DNA of 6,366 nt from Candidatus Nanoarchaeia archaeon (GTDB taxonomy: Archaea; Nanobdellota; Nanobdellia; Tiddalikarchaeales; Tiddalikarchaeaceae): assembly GCA_028704265.1 (NCBI GenBank), contig JAQVLH010000064.1, positions 1 to 6,366 on the forward strand, in the 5' to 3' direction. Numbering within the stretch: position 1 is the stretch's first letter; each line of letters starts with the position of its first letter. Of the stretch, positions 6,299-6,366 are shown in pieces. A program made the translations under genes and the position numbers. The notes under the pieces are model-generated. The model saw only the letters and a program-made list of their open reading frames with translations. It had not been told where the DNA came from and did no database searches.

Positions 6299-6366
6299 AT
6301 GCAGGGTTAAAGCCCAAGGTGTGTGTGTTCTGTAATAGGCCGTTTTAATTAACGAGGAAATGAAGG
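6278..6366. other. Unrecognised segment interrupting rmlB, possibly the edge of a mobile element or an assembly junction
   Basis: RmlB homology stops at 6277 and the remaining 89 bases are about 40% G+C, clearly above the A+T-rich neighbours. They contain a GGGTTAAAGCCC weak hairpin (6304-6315), a (GT)5 run (6319-6328), a TTAATTAA palindrome (6345-6352), and GAGG closely followed by an ATG at 6360. Short open frames exist on both strands: one ends at 6348 on plus, and one ends at 6290 on minus with its start beyond the window. Neither resembles a transposase I can name. Insertion of a multi-copy element is a natural explanation for a gene broken at a sequence edge, but no terminal repeat or target duplication can be tested because the far side is absent. 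Confidence 0.4.

Noticed and set aside
6272..6315. Group I intron 5' junction: exon UAACU could pair with GGUUA at 6305-6309, giving the U-G wobble of a P1 helix
   Set aside because: The match is only five pairs, including the wobble, which is likely by chance in 89 bases. None of the conserved P, Q, R or S core elements can be seen, and such introns in archaeal protein genes would be exceptional.
6319..6330. GTGTG run as a group II intron 5' end
   Set aside because: The run lies 41 bases after the rmlB break rather than at it, and it looks like a simple GT dinucleotide repeat. No domain V or maturase is visible.
6277..6348. Plus-strand frame reading ENRAKVNAGLKPKVCVFC up to a TAA, considered as a transposase (TnpB-like) C-terminus
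   Set aside because: It is only about 22 codons with no recognisable zinc-finger pattern. A C-terminus this close to the left boundary would not fit a rightward gene inside an inserted element.

Overview
The window is a very A+T-rich, lysine- and isoleucine-rich stretch of about 6.4 kb carrying seven protein genes. All of them belong to nucleotide-sugar metabolism and glycan assembly. Several traits point to an archaeon, most likely a small-genome DPANN-type lineage such as Woesearchaeota or Pacearchaeota. ATA and AGA are the prevailing Ile and Arg codons. Shine-Dalgarno sequences are almost absent. Five gene starts each have a TATA-like octamer beginning 29 to 31 bases upstream of the ATG, the geometry of archaeal leaderless promoters. 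An A+T-rich candidate-phylum bacterium is not excluded, because no ribosomal or other lineage marker is present.

Layout, left to right. (1) The 3' part of a UDP-glucuronate decarboxylase-like dehydrogenase/reductase runs in from the left edge. Its stop overlaps, by ATGA, the start of a 251-residue sugar-1-phosphate nucleotidylyltransferase. (2) After short gaps, and in the same direction, come a cobalamin-binding radical SAM enzyme (455 aa) and a GT-B (GT4-type) glycosyltransferase (378 aa). (3) On the opposite strand lie an extended-SDR sugar epimerase/dehydratase (302 aa) and a GT8-type glycosyltransferase (281 aa). The SDR gene ends tail-to-tail with the GT4 gene, and both use one shared TTAA as their stop. 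(4) From a compact divergent promoter region, an rmlB gene (dTDP-glucose 4,6-dehydratase) runs rightward. Its RmlB similarity stops abruptly after residue 172. The last 89 bases of the window are richer in G+C, do not continue RmlB and are not recognised.

Together the genes read as part of a surface-glycan locus. The nucleotidylyltransferase activates a sugar, and the SDR enzymes convert it (UDP-xylose and dTDP-4-keto-6-deoxyglucose branches, plus one unassigned epimerase). The GT4 and GT8 enzymes transfer sugars, and the radical SAM enzyme probably makes an unusual modification such as C-methylation of a sugar or lipid carrier. No polymerase, flippase or oligosaccharyltransferase is visible, so the locus continues outside the window.

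The points most worth a second look are the broken rmlB and its foreign tail, the regular TATA spacing, and the radical SAM enzyme of unknown substrate. There is no gene-free stretch longer than 300 bases, and I see no tRNA, rRNA or CRISPR array.
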